Source: Sporobacter termitidis DSM 10068 (GTDB lineage: Bacteria > Bacillota > Clostridia > Oscillospirales > Oscillospiraceae). Taken from it: a DNA stretch of 64,000 bases. Position 1 is the stretch's first letter. Each line of letters starts with the position of its first letter. The translations under genes and the position numbers were made by a program. The notes beneath the pieces were generated by a model. It saw only the letters and a list, made by a program, of their open reading frames with translations. It did no database searches and was not told the DNA's origin. Location: assembly GCF_900130065.1 (NCBI RefSeq), contig NZ_FQXV01000009.1, positions 62,001 through 126,000 on the forward strand, read 5' to 3'. Positions 17,177 to 25,660 of the stretch are shown in pieces.

Positions 17177-17432
17177 TTTTCTTCCTCCTCCTTGAGATTG
17201 GGCTTGGCAGCGCGATCACCGTGCTTCCTTCTGCTTTTAAGTTTATATCGGCCGGGGAGGGCTGTAAAATATTAAAATAACGTGATACGATAGGCCGGCC
17301 CTATTATTTATATGGATAATCGACAGTAATTTAACGATCACAACATATAAAATGTATATATCGCGTAAATTTGTGCGTACGGATTCAGAAAAGCCATAGG
17401 CAATGCCAATGATTAAGCATTGACGGCGGGAG

Positions 17433-18338
17433 ATGAGCTCTTTGGACGTCCAGCACATGAAGTATTTCCTCAGCGTGGCGCGGCTGCTGAATTTTACGAA
17501 AGCCGCGGAGGAGCAGCGCATTGCCCAGCCCTCCATGAGCCAGGTCATCACGGCGATGGAAAAGGAGCTGGGCGCAAAGCTTTTCGTCCGGAACAACCGT
17601 TCCGTCCATTTGACGGCGGCGGGCAAGGTGTTTTTTGACGAGGCAAAGCTCGTTGTGGCCCGGTACGACGAGGCGGTCCGGAAAACGGCGCTGGCCGCGG
17701 CCGGCGCGGAAGGGACGCTGCGCGTCGGCTATTGGGGCCCCTACGAGCAGATTCTCATTCCAAGGCTGCTGGCCAGATTCCACCGCACCCATCCCGGCAT
17801 TGAGCTGTCCATCAGGCAGGACGACAACAGGGTCCTCATCCGCGACCTGGAAAGCGAGGCCGTCGATGTCGTTTTCTCCTCGCCCTATCCCTTCCAGAAC
17901 AGGGACGGCGTACGCTGCCTCCTGCTCGACTCCAGCCCGGAGTGCGCCGTCGTCTACAGAAGCCACCCGCTGGCGGGCGAGGCACGCATCAGCCCGCGGG
18001 CGCTTGACAACGAAAAATTCGTCCTGCTGGATATGCCGGACCCCCAGGACGCGCTGAAGCTCCAGCGCGACTGCCTCCGCAACGGCTTCACCCCGAACGT
18101 CATCAGCCGCCAGACCCAGTACACGAGCCTTATCATGATGGTGGAATCGGAAATCGGCATCACGCTCCTGCCCCGCAGCCTGGAGCCGTACACCGGCGCG
18201 AGCCTGCGCTTTATCGCCCTGGACGGCGACATGACCGTTGACATCTGCGTCTCCTGGCTGAAAAACAGCAAAAATCCCTCTATCCGCCTGCTCCTGGATA
18301 TCATCAGCGAGGAGGCGGCGCCCGCCGGCAGCGCGTAA
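17433..18338 (+). CDS. LysR-family transcriptional regulator
   Basis: 301 residues with an N-terminal winged helix (MKYFLSVARLLNFTKAAEEQ, then AQPSMSQVITAMEKELGAKLF) and a C-terminal periplasmic-binding-like effector domain. The start at 17433 follows a close GGCGGGA site. It is divergent from the Zn-alcohol dehydrogenase and probably controls it; the AT-rich 256-base gap between them holds both promoters, but no unambiguous T-N11-A operator was picked out. Confidence 0.94.
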   Translation: MSSLDVQHMKYFLSVARLLNFTKAAEEQRIAQPSMSQVITAMEKELGAKLFVRNNRSVHLTAAGKVFFDEAKLVVARYDEAVRKTALAAAGAEGTLRVGYWGPYEQILIPRLLARFHRTHPGIELSIRQDDNRVLIRDLESEAVDVVFSSPYPFQNRDGVRCLLLDSSPECAVVYRSHPLAGEARISPRALDNEKFVLLDMPDPQDALKLQRDCLRNGFTPNVISRQTQYTSLIMMVESEIGITLLPRSLEPYTGASLRFIALDGDMTVDICVSWLKNSKNPSIRLLLDIISEEAAPAGSA

Positions 18339-18343
18339 AAAAA

Positions 18344-18403
18344 CAAAACCCCGGAGAGACGCGTTCTTTCACCTTGGAACACGTCATACTCCGGGGTTTT
18401 TAT
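18344..18403 (+). terminator. Terminator of the LysR gene
   Basis: AAAACCCCGGAG pairs with CTCCGGGGTTTT across an interior of about 35 bases, ending in a T-run. Confidence 0.7.
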
Positions 18404-18404
18404 G

Positions 18405-18434
18405 TAAAGGCCGCCACGGGAGACGGCCTTTTGC
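18405..18434 (-). terminator. Terminator of the small membrane protein gene
   Basis: AAAGGCCG...CGGCCTTTT stem just after the stop of the gene at 18445-18726. It can act on both strands. Confidence 0.55.
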
Positions 18435-18444
18435 AGCCTGAATG

Positions 18445-18726
18445 TTATCCTTCCTTGGCCGCCAGCTTGTCCAGGCGGCTGTTCCTGTAATAAAGGGCCA
18501 GGTCGATCACGACCATGACCACATTGATAATGTAGAAAATAAATACGTACGTGATGTTGTGCGTAACGAGCTTGCCGGCGATCCCGCTCAGGTAGCCGAT
18601 GAGAATGAACACCTCAAAAAACAGGCTCTTCCCCTTTGTGGTGCGCGACCTCCACGACTTTACAACGGACAGGGGCCACGAGAGCCCAAAGCAAACGAGC
18701 ATGGCGGCTTCAAAAAACTGCGGCAA
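18445..18726 (-). CDS. Small membrane protein, PQ-loop/SemiSWEET-like
   Basis: About 93 residues with three predicted membrane helices. The first carries a WPLSV turn followed by the polar SWRSRTTKGKSL loop, as in PQ-loop (SWEET/SemiSWEET) proteins, which form dimers and carry small solutes. The TTG at 18726 was chosen because AAAGG lies 10 bases before it; an upstream TTG at 18735 overlaps that site. The substrate is unknown, and the assignment rests on topology and one motif. Confidence 0.6.
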   Translation of the reverse strand: MPQFFEAAMLVCFGLSWPLSVVKSWRSRTTKGKSLFFEVFILIGYLSGIAGKLVTHNITYVFIFYIINVVMVVIDLALYYRNSRLDKLAAKEG

Positions 18727-18925
18727 ATGAATCAAACCTTTCAGCGGCGGCCTTCCGGCCGCGAAATAGCGACATTATGTTAACACCTTGCGGCGAAGGT
18801 GTCAATGGCGCAATGGGCGGGGCGCAGAAAAAAGCGGGGACGGCCCCCCGCCCCGCTGGTACTCTTATACATAACCTTGCCTGATATGCCAACAATAATT
18901 GGAGATTGCAGAAAGGCGATGTAGG

Positions 18926-19399
18926 ATGGATATTGAATATATCCTTCAATACGCGGCGATCGCGGCATCTGTTGCGGCGCTGGTCATTGACAGGAAGGGC
19001 GCATCAAAATTCGTGCCGGTCGCGCTGTTCGCGAGTTTTTACGCAAACATCGTGTGTTTTGTCGCGCTGTATTTCAACTGGTGGAATTATCCCAAGGCGC
19101 TGTGGGGGTTCGTTAGCGACATGTCTGTCACTGTCAATTTCATCGTCGCTCCGGCAGCCGCCATCCTCTGGGTCAAACACACTCCCGATACCGCCAAAGG
19201 TAAATTTGCCTGGGCGCTCGTCTGGACAATCGGCCTGACGGGTGTCGAACTGATCCTGGAGCGCTTTACGGCCGTTATTGATTATCATAACGGTTATGAC
19301 TGGTATTACTCTTTTATCCTGTGGTTTGCCAGCTGGTATATCTGGGGGGCGTATCATAAATGGCAGATCAAAAAAGTTCTGCAATGGCAGAAGGAATAA
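18926..19399 (+). CDS. Multi-pass membrane protein, CBO0543-like
   Basis: 157 residues with about four to five hydrophobic helices and many aromatic residues (YFNWWNYPKALWGF, YDWYYSFILWFASWYIWG). This resembles the CBO0543 family of spore-formers, whose function is unknown. The ATG at 18926 has AAAGG 9 bases upstream. It is convergent with the PfkB kinase gene, with only 17 bases between stops. Confidence 0.7.
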   Translation: MDIEYILQYAAIAASVAALVIDRKGASKFVPVALFASFYANIVCFVALYFNWWNYPKALWGFVSDMSVTVNFIVAPAAAILWVKHTPDTAKGKFAWALVWTIGLTGVELILERFTAVIDYHNGYDWYYSFILWFASWYIWGAYHKWQIKKVLQWQKE

Positions 19400-19416
19400 C
19401 GCGGCCGAAACAGCCC

Positions 19417-20367
19417 TCACCGGCGCAGCAGCGCGTCGACCTCGACGCGGGTCGGCAGGGCCGGCATCGCGCCGCGTTTTGTGGCGCAGAGGGCGCCGCA
19501 GGCGTTGGCATACGCCGCGACGGCACGGAGGCCGTCCGCGTCCAAGTCGTCGAGCCCTTTGCCCAGCGCCAGGATTTTGCACAGGCACCCGGCCATGGCG
19601 GCGTCGCCGCAGCCGGTGGTGTCCAGGACGTCGACATTAAACGCCGGCAGCGCGGCGTCACACCGGCGGGTGGCGACGCGGCAGCCCTCCGCACCGAGGG
19701 TCACCAGCACGAGGCGGGCGCCCATGACGAGCAATTTATTGACGCCGTCGCGGATATCGGCCGATTCCGTCAAAAGAAACAGCTCCTCCCCGGAGACCTT
19801 GACGATATCGGCATAGGCGAGACCGCGCCGCATGTCCCGGAGCCCCTCGTCGCAGGAGCGCCAGAGCGCGGGGCGCCAATTGGGGTCGTAGGAGATCAGC
19901 TTCCCCTTTTCCCGGGCGTACTCAAGCAGCGCAAGCATCGCCGAGCGGGCGGGCTCCGCCGTGAAGAGGAGCGCGCCGAAATGCAGGACGTCGCAGCGGT
20001 CGACCTCGGCAAAATCGAGGTCTGCCGGGGCAAGCCGGGTATCGGCGCCGGGATTCCTGTAAAAGCTGAAGCTGCGCTCTCCCGATTCGGCCAGCTGCAC
20101 GAACGCCAGCGTCGTTGCCGCCGCGTCATACTTCAGGCCTTTTGTGCGGACGCCGCAGTTATCGAGGGTCCCCTTAAGAAAACACCCGAAGCTGTCGGAC
20201 CCCACCTTGCCGATAAAGCCGCTGTCTACGCCGAGCCGGCTGAGCCCCACGGCAACGTTTGCCGGGGCGCCGCCCGGATTTTGCTCGTAGAGCGGTTGAT
20301 TGTTATCCGACCAGCCGGCCGGCGAAAAATCGATCAGGAGCTCTCCCGCAGAGAGGACACAGGGCAT
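19417..20367 (-). CDS. PfkB-family carbohydrate kinase (fructokinase-like)
   Basis: 316 residues of the ribokinase/PfkB fold. The N-terminal substrate loop is NPGGAPANVAVGLSRLG, and the C-terminal signature is DTTGCGDAAMAG, with the catalytic aspartate kept and cysteine in place of the usual alanine of GAGD. The pattern (GELLIDFSP, NPNWR-like YDPNWRPALW) is closest to fructokinases. The ATG at 20367 follows an AAAGGTGG site. It is not linked to a sugar transporter in this window, so the sugar is uncertain. Confidence 0.92.
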   Translation of the reverse strand: MPCVLSAGELLIDFSPAGWSDNNQPLYEQNPGGAPANVAVGLSRLGVDSGFIGKVGSDSFGCFLKGTLDNCGVRTKGLKYDAAATTLAFVQLAESGERSFSFYRNPGADTRLAPADLDFAEVDRCDVLHFGALLFTAEPARSAMLALLEYAREKGKLISYDPNWRPALWRSCDEGLRDMRRGLAYADIVKVSGEELFLLTESADIRDGVNKLLVMGARLVLVTLGAEGCRVATRRCDAALPAFNVDVLDTTGCGDAAMAGCLCKILALGKGLDDLDADGLRAVAAYANACGALCATKRGAMPALPTRVEVDALLRR

Positions 20368-20592
20368 AGCGAAACCACCTTTCATGAGCCGCCGGGGCAT
20401 TTGAGTCCCGGTGTGCAAAGCGGCGTGGTTTTTGCCGGCGCCGGCGGCGTCTATGCTCAGAATACCACAAATGGCAGCGAAGGAAAATAATAGAAAAAGA
20501 GAATATGTGCGCGATTGTATCCGGCGCGGTCCAGAAAACGGTAATGTGCGATTTTTTTATTCATCCTGCAAAAAATATCGGTCTATGGCCGG
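20368..20592. other. Intergenic stretch upstream of the PfkB kinase
   Basis: Together with the promoter and leader that follow, this is a gap of about 310 bases between divergent genes. No gene is seen in it. It should hold the minus-strand kinase promoter, but no convincing one was found. Confidence 0.5.
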
Positions 20593-20621
20593 TTGACATT
20601 CGGCAAATTTGCGTATATAAT
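20593..20621 (+). promoter_or_regulatory. Consensus sigma-A promoter of the zinc-ribbon gene
   Basis: TTGACA, exactly 17 bases, TATAAT: a perfect match to consensus. Transcription should start near 20628, so the ATG at 20624 cannot be used. Confidence 0.88.
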
Positions 20622-20680
20622 GAATGGCAGTGTTGAATTCTCGATTCAACAAATATTTTTTAAATGAGGTATCCCACTTA

Positions 20681-20950
20681 ATGAGCCAAGACAAGACATT
20701 AAAATGCAGAGATTGTGGCGCAGATTTTATCTTTACTGCCAGCGAACAGGATTTCTACGCGGAGAAGGGCTTTACAAATGAGCCCCAGAGATGCAAGCCC
20801 TGCCGTCAAGCCAGAAAGAATGGCGGCGCTGCCCCCAGAGAGATGTTCACGGCAATTTGCGCGTCCTGCGGCCGTGAAGCAAGAGTTCCGTTTCAGCCGA
20901 GAGACGACCGTCCTGTTTACTGCAGCGACTGTTTCTCTAAACAGAGATAA
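20681..20950 (+). CDS. Small zinc-ribbon protein
   Basis: 89 residues with two cysteine-pair clusters. The first (CRDCGADFIFTASEQDFYAE...CKPCR) matches the probable zinc-ribbon domain of small Clostridia proteins, and the second is CASCGREARVPF...YCSDCF. Both would bind Zn. The role is unknown; such proteins are often abundant and may bind nucleic acid. The start at 20681 follows GAGG about 11 bases upstream. The perfect promoter and a strong terminator suggest high monocistronic expression. Confidence 0.85.
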   Translation: MSQDKTLKCRDCGADFIFTASEQDFYAEKGFTNEPQRCKPCRQARKNGGAAPREMFTAICASCGREARVPFQPRDDRPVYCSDCFSKQR

Positions 20951-20968
20951 TTTCTGCTTGAAATAAGA

Positions 20969-21003
20969 ACAAAAGGATATGCCTTTGTGGTATATCCTTT
21001 TTT
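20969..21003 (+). terminator. Terminator of the zinc-ribbon gene
   Basis: AAAAGGATAT...ATATCCTTTTTT stem-loop ending in six T residues, about 20 bases after the stop. Confidence 0.85.
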
Positions 21004-21062
21004 GCTTTTCCGAACAGACGGGGGACGGCGCGAATTATGTAATTTTGTGCCGCCGATATTTG

Positions 21063-21091
21063 TTGTCGCCGCCTGTCCGAAGTGTTATAAT
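21063..21091 (+). promoter_or_regulatory. Promoter of the MFS gene
   Basis: TTGTCG, 17 bases, TATAAT. It lies inside the longest open frame and argues that translation starts downstream of about 21098. Confidence 0.7.
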
Positions 21092-21109
21092 CAGCATAAA
21101 ATAAACGAC

Positions 21110-22378
21110 ATGGGCGGAAGGGCTGGTTCGGTGGAGGAATTACAGAATGTCGGCGCGGAAGGGCGCCAGGGTAAGGGGCTTTTCAAGTTTTTCAAAAATT
21201 TTCGCAACGAAAAGAATTTCAATCTATTTCTTGTGGCAGGGCTTTTCGCGGGCATAGGCGGCGGCATCAATACATCGATTTTCAACAACTATCTCAGTGC
21301 TTTTTATAATCTGTCCGAGCAGGCCAGAGGTTTTTTGGAGGTACCGAGGGAAATCCCGGGGTTTTGCATCATGCTGGTCCTGGCGCTTCTGAACTTTCTC
21401 GGAGATATCAGGATTGCCATGGTCGGCATGGTCGCTTCGGGCATCGGGATGCTGGGGCTCGGTATGCTCACGCCGGTCTACGCCGTCATGATCATCTTTA
21501 TGATGATGTTCAGCCTCGGCACACACATGGTCATGCCGGTGACGCCGTCTATCGGCATGTCTCTGTCAAAGCCGGAGGAATTCGGCAACAGGCTGGGGAC
21601 CGTCAGCGCATTCAGCCTTTACGGAACGATCGTGGCTTACATCTTCATTTTTGTCGGCTTTAATTACATGCACCTTTCCTATCAGCTGTCGTTCGTCATC
21701 GCCGCGATTTTTTATGTGATCGCCGCGTTTATGATGGGCTTTATGAAGAAAGGGAAACGGGAAACCAGGAGAGTAAAGTTCATTTTCAGGAAGCAGTACA
21801 GGCTTTACTATGTTCTCGCGGTCATCAGCGGCGCCAGAAATCAAATCTATATGACGTTTGCCCCGTGGGTGCTGGTCAGGGTGTTCAACCTCGGCCCGCA
21901 GATGTTTGCCATTCTCGGCATGGTGGTGGCTCTCGTCAGCATCGGCACGAGAAAGCTCATCGGGCGTTGGATCGACAACCGCGGGGAGCGGTTCGTGCTG
22001 ACAATGGAAGCGGTGCTCCTGTTTGTCATCTGCTTTGGATATTCGTTTGCAGACAGGCTTTTCTCCGCAGGCATCGCCGTTGTGATTATCGCCGGGTGCT
22101 ATGTCATAGACGGCTCCATGTCCGCTGTGGAGATGGCGCGGAGTACATACGCGCGGAAAATCTGCGTGAACCTCGCCGATCTCACGCCGACCTTGTCCAC
22201 GGGCACGAGCCTTCAGCACATTGCCTCGATGGTGATCCCCGTCTTCGGGGGTCTTTTGTGGGCGGCTGTCGGATATGAAGCCGTATTTATGGCGGCGGCC
22301 GTCATCGCGCTCCTCAACCTGATCCTCTCGCGGCGGATCAGAATCGAGCTGGACCCAAATTTGCAGCCGACGGAATAA
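21110..22378 (+). CDS. Major facilitator superfamily transporter
   Basis: About 422 residues with roughly 12 membrane helices after a basic 35-residue N-terminal tail. Helix 1 is LFLVAGLFAGIGGGINTSIF. The substrate is unknown; the overall pattern is like MFS proteins of Clostridia with no assigned cargo. The start is uncertain. The promoter at 21063-21091 excludes the longer frame; ATG 21110 lacks a clear ribosome site, while GTG 21131 has GGAAGG 9 bases upstream and may be the real start. Confidence 0.88.
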   Translation: MGGRAGSVEELQNVGAEGRQGKGLFKFFKNFRNEKNFNLFLVAGLFAGIGGGINTSIFNNYLSAFYNLSEQARGFLEVPREIPGFCIMLVLALLNFLGDIRIAMVGMVASGIGMLGLGMLTPVYAVMIIFMMMFSLGTHMVMPVTPSIGMSLSKPEEFGNRLGTVSAFSLYGTIVAYIFIFVGFNYMHLSYQLSFVIAAIFYVIAAFMMGFMKKGKRETRRVKFIFRKQYRLYYVLAVISGARNQIYMTFAPWVLVRVFNLGPQMFAILGMVVALVSIGTRKLIGRWIDNRGERFVLTMEAVLLFVICFGYSFADRLFSAGIAVVIIAGCYVIDGSMSAVEMARSTYARKICVNLADLTPTLSTGTSLQHIASMVIPVFGGLLWAAVGYEAVFMAAAVIALLNLILSRRIRIELDPNLQPTE

Positions 22379-22408
22379 CGTTGCTTAACTGAAGTAAGGA
22401 GAATCGGT

Positions 22409-22921
22409 ATGAACTTTCTCGAGCTGGCCGAAAAAAGATATTCAGTCCGTAAATTTTCAAACACCCCCGTCGAGCGGGAAAAGCTCGACATGATCCTGCA
22501 GGCGGGCCGGCTGGCCCCGACAGCCCATAACAACCAGCCCCAGAGCATCCTGGTCCTGCAAAGCCGGGAAGCCCTGGAAAAGCTCAAAGGCTGCACGCGC
22601 TTTCATTTTGACGCGCCGGCGGCGCTGATCGTCTGCAGCGATCAAAGCCTCAGCTGGAAGCGCCCGTACGACAACAAGGACCACGGGGATATCGACGCCA
22701 GCATTGTCTGCGCGCACATGATGCTGGCGGCCGCCGACCTGGGGCTTGGCACGACCTGGGTCTGCCACTACGACCCCGACGCGGTCATCCGGGAGTTTTC
22801 CCTGCCGGAGAATATTGTCCCCTCCAGCATCCTCCCCCTCGGCTATCCGGCCGACGACGCGGCGCCGTCGGCAAGGCACGCCGACAGGAAGCCGCTCGCC
22901 GGCACTGTAAAATTCATCTGA
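22409..22921 (+). CDS. Nitroreductase family flavoprotein
   Basis: 170 residues, a short nitroreductase-fold FMN enzyme. The N-terminus has the family pattern RYSVRKFSNTPVEREKL and LAPTAHNNQP. A central segment (DIDASIVCAHMMLAAADLGLGTTWVCHY) and a C-terminal LPLGYPADD are also typical. These enzymes reduce nitro, quinone or other electrophilic groups with NAD(P)H. An AAGGAG site precedes the ATG. It follows the MFS gene by 30 bases and precedes a second flavoenzyme by 37, so the three may form an operon. Confidence 0.93.
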   Translation: MNFLELAEKRYSVRKFSNTPVEREKLDMILQAGRLAPTAHNNQPQSILVLQSREALEKLKGCTRFHFDAPAALIVCSDQSLSWKRPYDNKDHGDIDASIVCAHMMLAAADLGLGTTWVCHYDPDAVIREFSLPENIVPSSILPLGYPADDAAPSARHADRKPLAGTVKFI

Positions 22922-22958
22922 CAGTTACGGGCCCAACACGACAGAATAGGAGTCATCT

Positions 22959-23936
22959 ATGTCAAAACTGCAGGATGCGCTGGTCATCAGGGGCAACACT
23001 GTTAAAAACCGCATCGTCATGGAGCCTATATTCACCTTTTCTTTCCACGGCGACGACGGGCACTTTTACGGGAAGCAGCATATCGAGCACTACGAAGCGC
23101 GGGCCAGGGGCGGGGCCGGGCTGATCATCCTCCAGGCCACCCAGTGCTTTGGCGCGACAGACGGCACCGGGCAGTGGACGGATTATGACAAAGAGATTCT
23201 CAAGGCCATCGCGCAGAAATGCCATAACTACGGCGTCAGCGTCATGATGCAGCTGGCCTGCGGCGACAGCGACATCAACGCGCTCACGACCGGCGAGGTC
23301 CTTTCTATGCAGCGGGAGATGGTGAGCGCAGCGGTCACCGCCTTCAAGCTCGGCTTTGACGGGGCGGAATTCCATTTTGCCCACGGGTACACGCTCTGCA
23401 AATTCATCGACGCCGCTTACAATAAGCGCACCGACGAGTTTGGAAACAGCGCCTGGAACAGGACGCGGATTCTCACCGGCATTCTCCCGGAGCTCCGCTC
23501 AAAAACGGGCGACAGGTTCATGCTCGGCGTGCGCATGGGCGAGTTCCTGCCGGAAAGCAGGGACGGCTTTGAGATCGCAAAGCTTTTTGAAGAAACGGGC
23601 GTGGATCTTATAAATGTCTCCTTCGGGATGAAGTTTCCCGACGGGGACGTCCCGGAGGGCTTTATCTGCGGCCCGATGGCGTACAGCGGGTGCCGGATGA
23701 AGCAGGCTGTCGACAGCATCCCGGTCATCGCCGCCGGCGGTCTCCGGACCGAGGAGCAGGTGCGCTTCCTGATTGAGCACGACTACGTGGACCTGGCCGG
23801 GATCGGCACGGCGTTCCTCGCCGACCCCGCCTTCGGAAACGCCGTGCTGGGCAGCACGCCGTTTACAAAATGCCGCGGCTGCGAGCGCTGCCTGTGGTTT
23901 ACGGATCACACGCTGTGCCCGGCGCGCAAAAAATAA
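22959..23936 (+). CDS. NADH:flavin oxidoreductase, Old Yellow Enzyme-like, short form
   Basis: 325 residues of the OYE TIM barrel, with the motif HFAHGYTLCKFIDAAYNKRT and the late phosphate-binding GIGTAFLADP. It lacks the C-terminal FAD/NADH domain of 2,4-dienoyl-CoA reductase but ends in a cysteine cluster CRGCERC...C, which could hold a 4Fe-4S cluster as in those longer relatives. It may reduce activated double bonds with electrons from a partner protein. It is preceded by a GGAG site and followed by a clear terminator. Confidence 0.88.
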   Translation: MSKLQDALVIRGNTVKNRIVMEPIFTFSFHGDDGHFYGKQHIEHYEARARGGAGLIILQATQCFGATDGTGQWTDYDKEILKAIAQKCHNYGVSVMMQLACGDSDINALTTGEVLSMQREMVSAAVTAFKLGFDGAEFHFAHGYTLCKFIDAAYNKRTDEFGNSAWNRTRILTGILPELRSKTGDRFMLGVRMGEFLPESRDGFEIAKLFEETGVDLINVSFGMKFPDGDVPEGFICGPMAYSGCRMKQAVDSIPVIAAGGLRTEEQVRFLIEHDYVDLAGIGTAFLADPAFGNAVLGSTPFTKCRGCERCLWFTDHTLCPARKK

Positions 23937-23950
23937 GCCTTGCCAGCAAA

Positions 23951-23993
23951 TAAAAAACGCTGTGAAATCTGCGGATTTCACGGCGTTTTACAT
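23951..23993 (+). terminator. Terminator of the MFS/flavoenzyme operon
   Basis: AAAAAACGC(C)GTGAAATC-type stem: AACGCTGTGAAATC pairs with GATTTCACGGCGTT around CTGCG-rich bases, followed by TTAC. It lies just after the flavoenzyme stop. Confidence 0.75.
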
Positions 23994-24027
23994 TCCATAT
24001 TAAAATCTCCGGCCGAAGCCGCCGCCG

Positions 24028-24288
24028 TCACATGAAAAGCTCCTGAACGAAATCCTCGATGACATCGATCAGATGGTCCTTTGCTACGCCGTATTCGTTC
24101 AGCAAAAGGATGAGGCGCCCGATATCATCTTTTTTGGCGCTGATGTCCCCGACAGCGAACACTTCGGTTGTTTCTCCCGCGAATTCGGCCCGCAGTCCAT
24201 AGACTATCCACTCCTCGCAGCCCTGCGTCCGGCACGGGGCCTCGATGATCCGATAGTCAGCCAAGTATTTGTTTGTTTCAACCGGCAT
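24028..24288 (-). CDS. DUF6514-like small protein
   Basis: 86 residues, acidic C-terminus (HLIDVIEDFVQELF). The pattern YGLRAEF...EVFAVGDIS followed by LLNEYGVAKDHL resembles the DUF6514 family of Clostridia, of unknown function. The ATG at 24288 follows a GGGAGG site by 9 bases. Two Spo0A-box-like heptamers lie about 70-90 bases upstream, directly beside the 3' end of spo0A, which suggests sporulation-linked control. Confidence 0.72.
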   Translation of the reverse strand: MPVETNKYLADYRIIEAPCRTQGCEEWIVYGLRAEFAGETTEVFAVGDISAKKDDIGRLILLLNEYGVAKDHLIDVIEDFVQELFM

Positions 24289-24355
24289 GGCAAACAACCT
24301 CCCATCTATTTTTGGTTATATCTTACGAGGTTGTGCCTGCTATCTCAAGGTAGGT

Positions 24356-24377
24356 TGTCGACAAAGTTCATCGACAA
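24356..24377 (-). promoter_or_regulatory. Pair of Spo0A-box-like sites
   Basis: On the minus strand TGTCGAT and TGTCGAC lie 13 bases apart; each matches six of seven bases of the 0A box TGTCGAA. They lie upstream of the DUF6514-like gene. Binding is inferred, not shown. Confidence 0.45.
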
Positions 24378-24404
24378 TTAAAACTTTGTGAAATTTTCCA
24401 ACCG

Positions 24405-25184
24405 CTAGGAGCGTTTTTTCAGCTCGTACTTATCCATAAACTCGGCGGCCAGCTTAATAAAAAACTCGGAATTGCTGGGTTTGGTTTTGACGCCGCTCTC
24501 GTCGAATCCGAACAGCTTTTCAATAATGTCGAGCTTCCCCCTGTTCCAGGTGAGTTCGACCGCATTTCTGATCACCCGCTCAACCCGGGCCGGCGTCGTA
24601 TTATATTTGCAGGAGACTCTGGAATAGACCTGCTTTTTCATGGCGTTGATGGCCGTCAGATCATTCAGGATGATGGCCATGGCGTAGACGATATAATCGT
24701 ATCCCTTCAGATGCGAGGGCATGCCGATATAATCCAGGAGCGCCCGCACTCTCTCCTCCCGTTCCTCGTCGGTGGCGGACTGCTCCGGCTGAGCGTTTCT
24801 GATCTCTCTGAAATTCTTCAGCGAGTAGAGATGCTTTATGTTGAGGACCAGCTCGTCCAGGTCGACGGGTTTGATCATGAAAAAATCGGCGCCCAGGTCG
24901 ACGGCAATGCGGGATACCTTGTCCTGTCCCAGCGCCGTCACGATAATAAACTGTGGGCGGTTCTTCATCGGCTGGCTCTGCAGCTTTTCAAGAACACCCA
25001 GTCCGCCCAGGCGAGGCATGGCGATATCCATGAGCACGATATCGGGTTCCTGGGTCTCGATCATCCTGCAGGCGTCAAACCCATTCTCCGCGGTGCCGAT
25101 CACTTCAAATTCTCCGATATGTGACAAATAATCGCGCATAATCTTCAAGTAGCTGATATTATCGTCGACGATGGCAATCCGCAT
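24405..25184 (-). CDS. spo0A: Spo0A, master regulator of sporulation
   Basis: 259 residues. The N-terminal receiver domain has the acidic pair VDD, the phosphoacceptor aspartate in VLMDIAMPRLGG and the lysine in FFMIKPVDL. The C-terminal DNA-binding domain is the highly conserved Spo0A type: GMPSHLKGYDYIVYA, MKKQVYSRVSCKYN, TTPARVERVIRNAVELTWNR and VKTKPSNSEFF. Phosphorylated Spo0A starts sporulation. The ATG at 25184 was chosen with GGAG 8 bases upstream; the GTG nine bases earlier overlaps that site. It proves a spore-forming host lineage. The usual upstream spoIVB neighbour is not present here. Confidence 0.98.
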   Translation of the reverse strand: MRIAIVDDNISYLKIMRDYLSHIGEFEVIGTAENGFDACRMIETQEPDIVLMDIAMPRLGGLGVLEKLQSQPMKNRPQFIIVTALGQDKVSRIAVDLGADFFMIKPVDLDELVLNIKHLYSLKNFREIRNAQPEQSATDEEREERVRALLDYIGMPSHLKGYDYIVYAMAIILNDLTAINAMKKQVYSRVSCKYNTTPARVERVIRNAVELTWNRGKLDIIEKLFGFDESGVKTKPSNSEFFIKLAAEFMDKYELKKRS

Positions 25185-25290
25185 GCTTCTCACTCCAAAC
25201 CTTCAAAATACACACGTCATTTTAAATCGTCCTGATAACTAAAAGAGGGATATTATTTAAACCTCGCAACTCTATAGGCTAACATTAATA

Positions 25291-25319
25291 AAAATACTAA
25301 ATTTGTAGATATTTGTCAA
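25291..25319 (-). promoter_or_regulatory. Candidate vegetative promoter of spo0A
   Basis: On the minus strand TTGACA, 17 bases, TATTTT, about 110 bases before the spo0A start. A sigma-H promoter, usual for spo0A, was not clearly recognised. The rest of the 476-base gap (25185-25660) is AT-rich near spo0A and otherwise featureless to me. Confidence 0.5.
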
Positions 25320-25660
25320 CAAATTCGTTATTCATTTCTGAGACGTTTGGTATCTCCAATGTGAATCGGTAAACCAAAATTAATGTTTTGACCGCGCCGC
25401 CGTTATGTGCCGGGAATAATTCTCGCGGCGATTTACGTTAAGGAAGCACCCCGCAAAGCGCGCGCGAATTTATGATATTTATTTTACCGCCAAGGTGATA
25501 TAATTTTAAGCGCTCTGTCACGCTTTCGGCCGAAGCCGACATGATCTTTGCCGGCGGCCTGACATAATACCCTGGGTTTTTTGCCGGCATGTGCGTATGC
25601 TTTATAGGAACGCGCCCGGCGCAGAGCGCCGAAAAGTATAATTATCATTGGGAGTATCGC

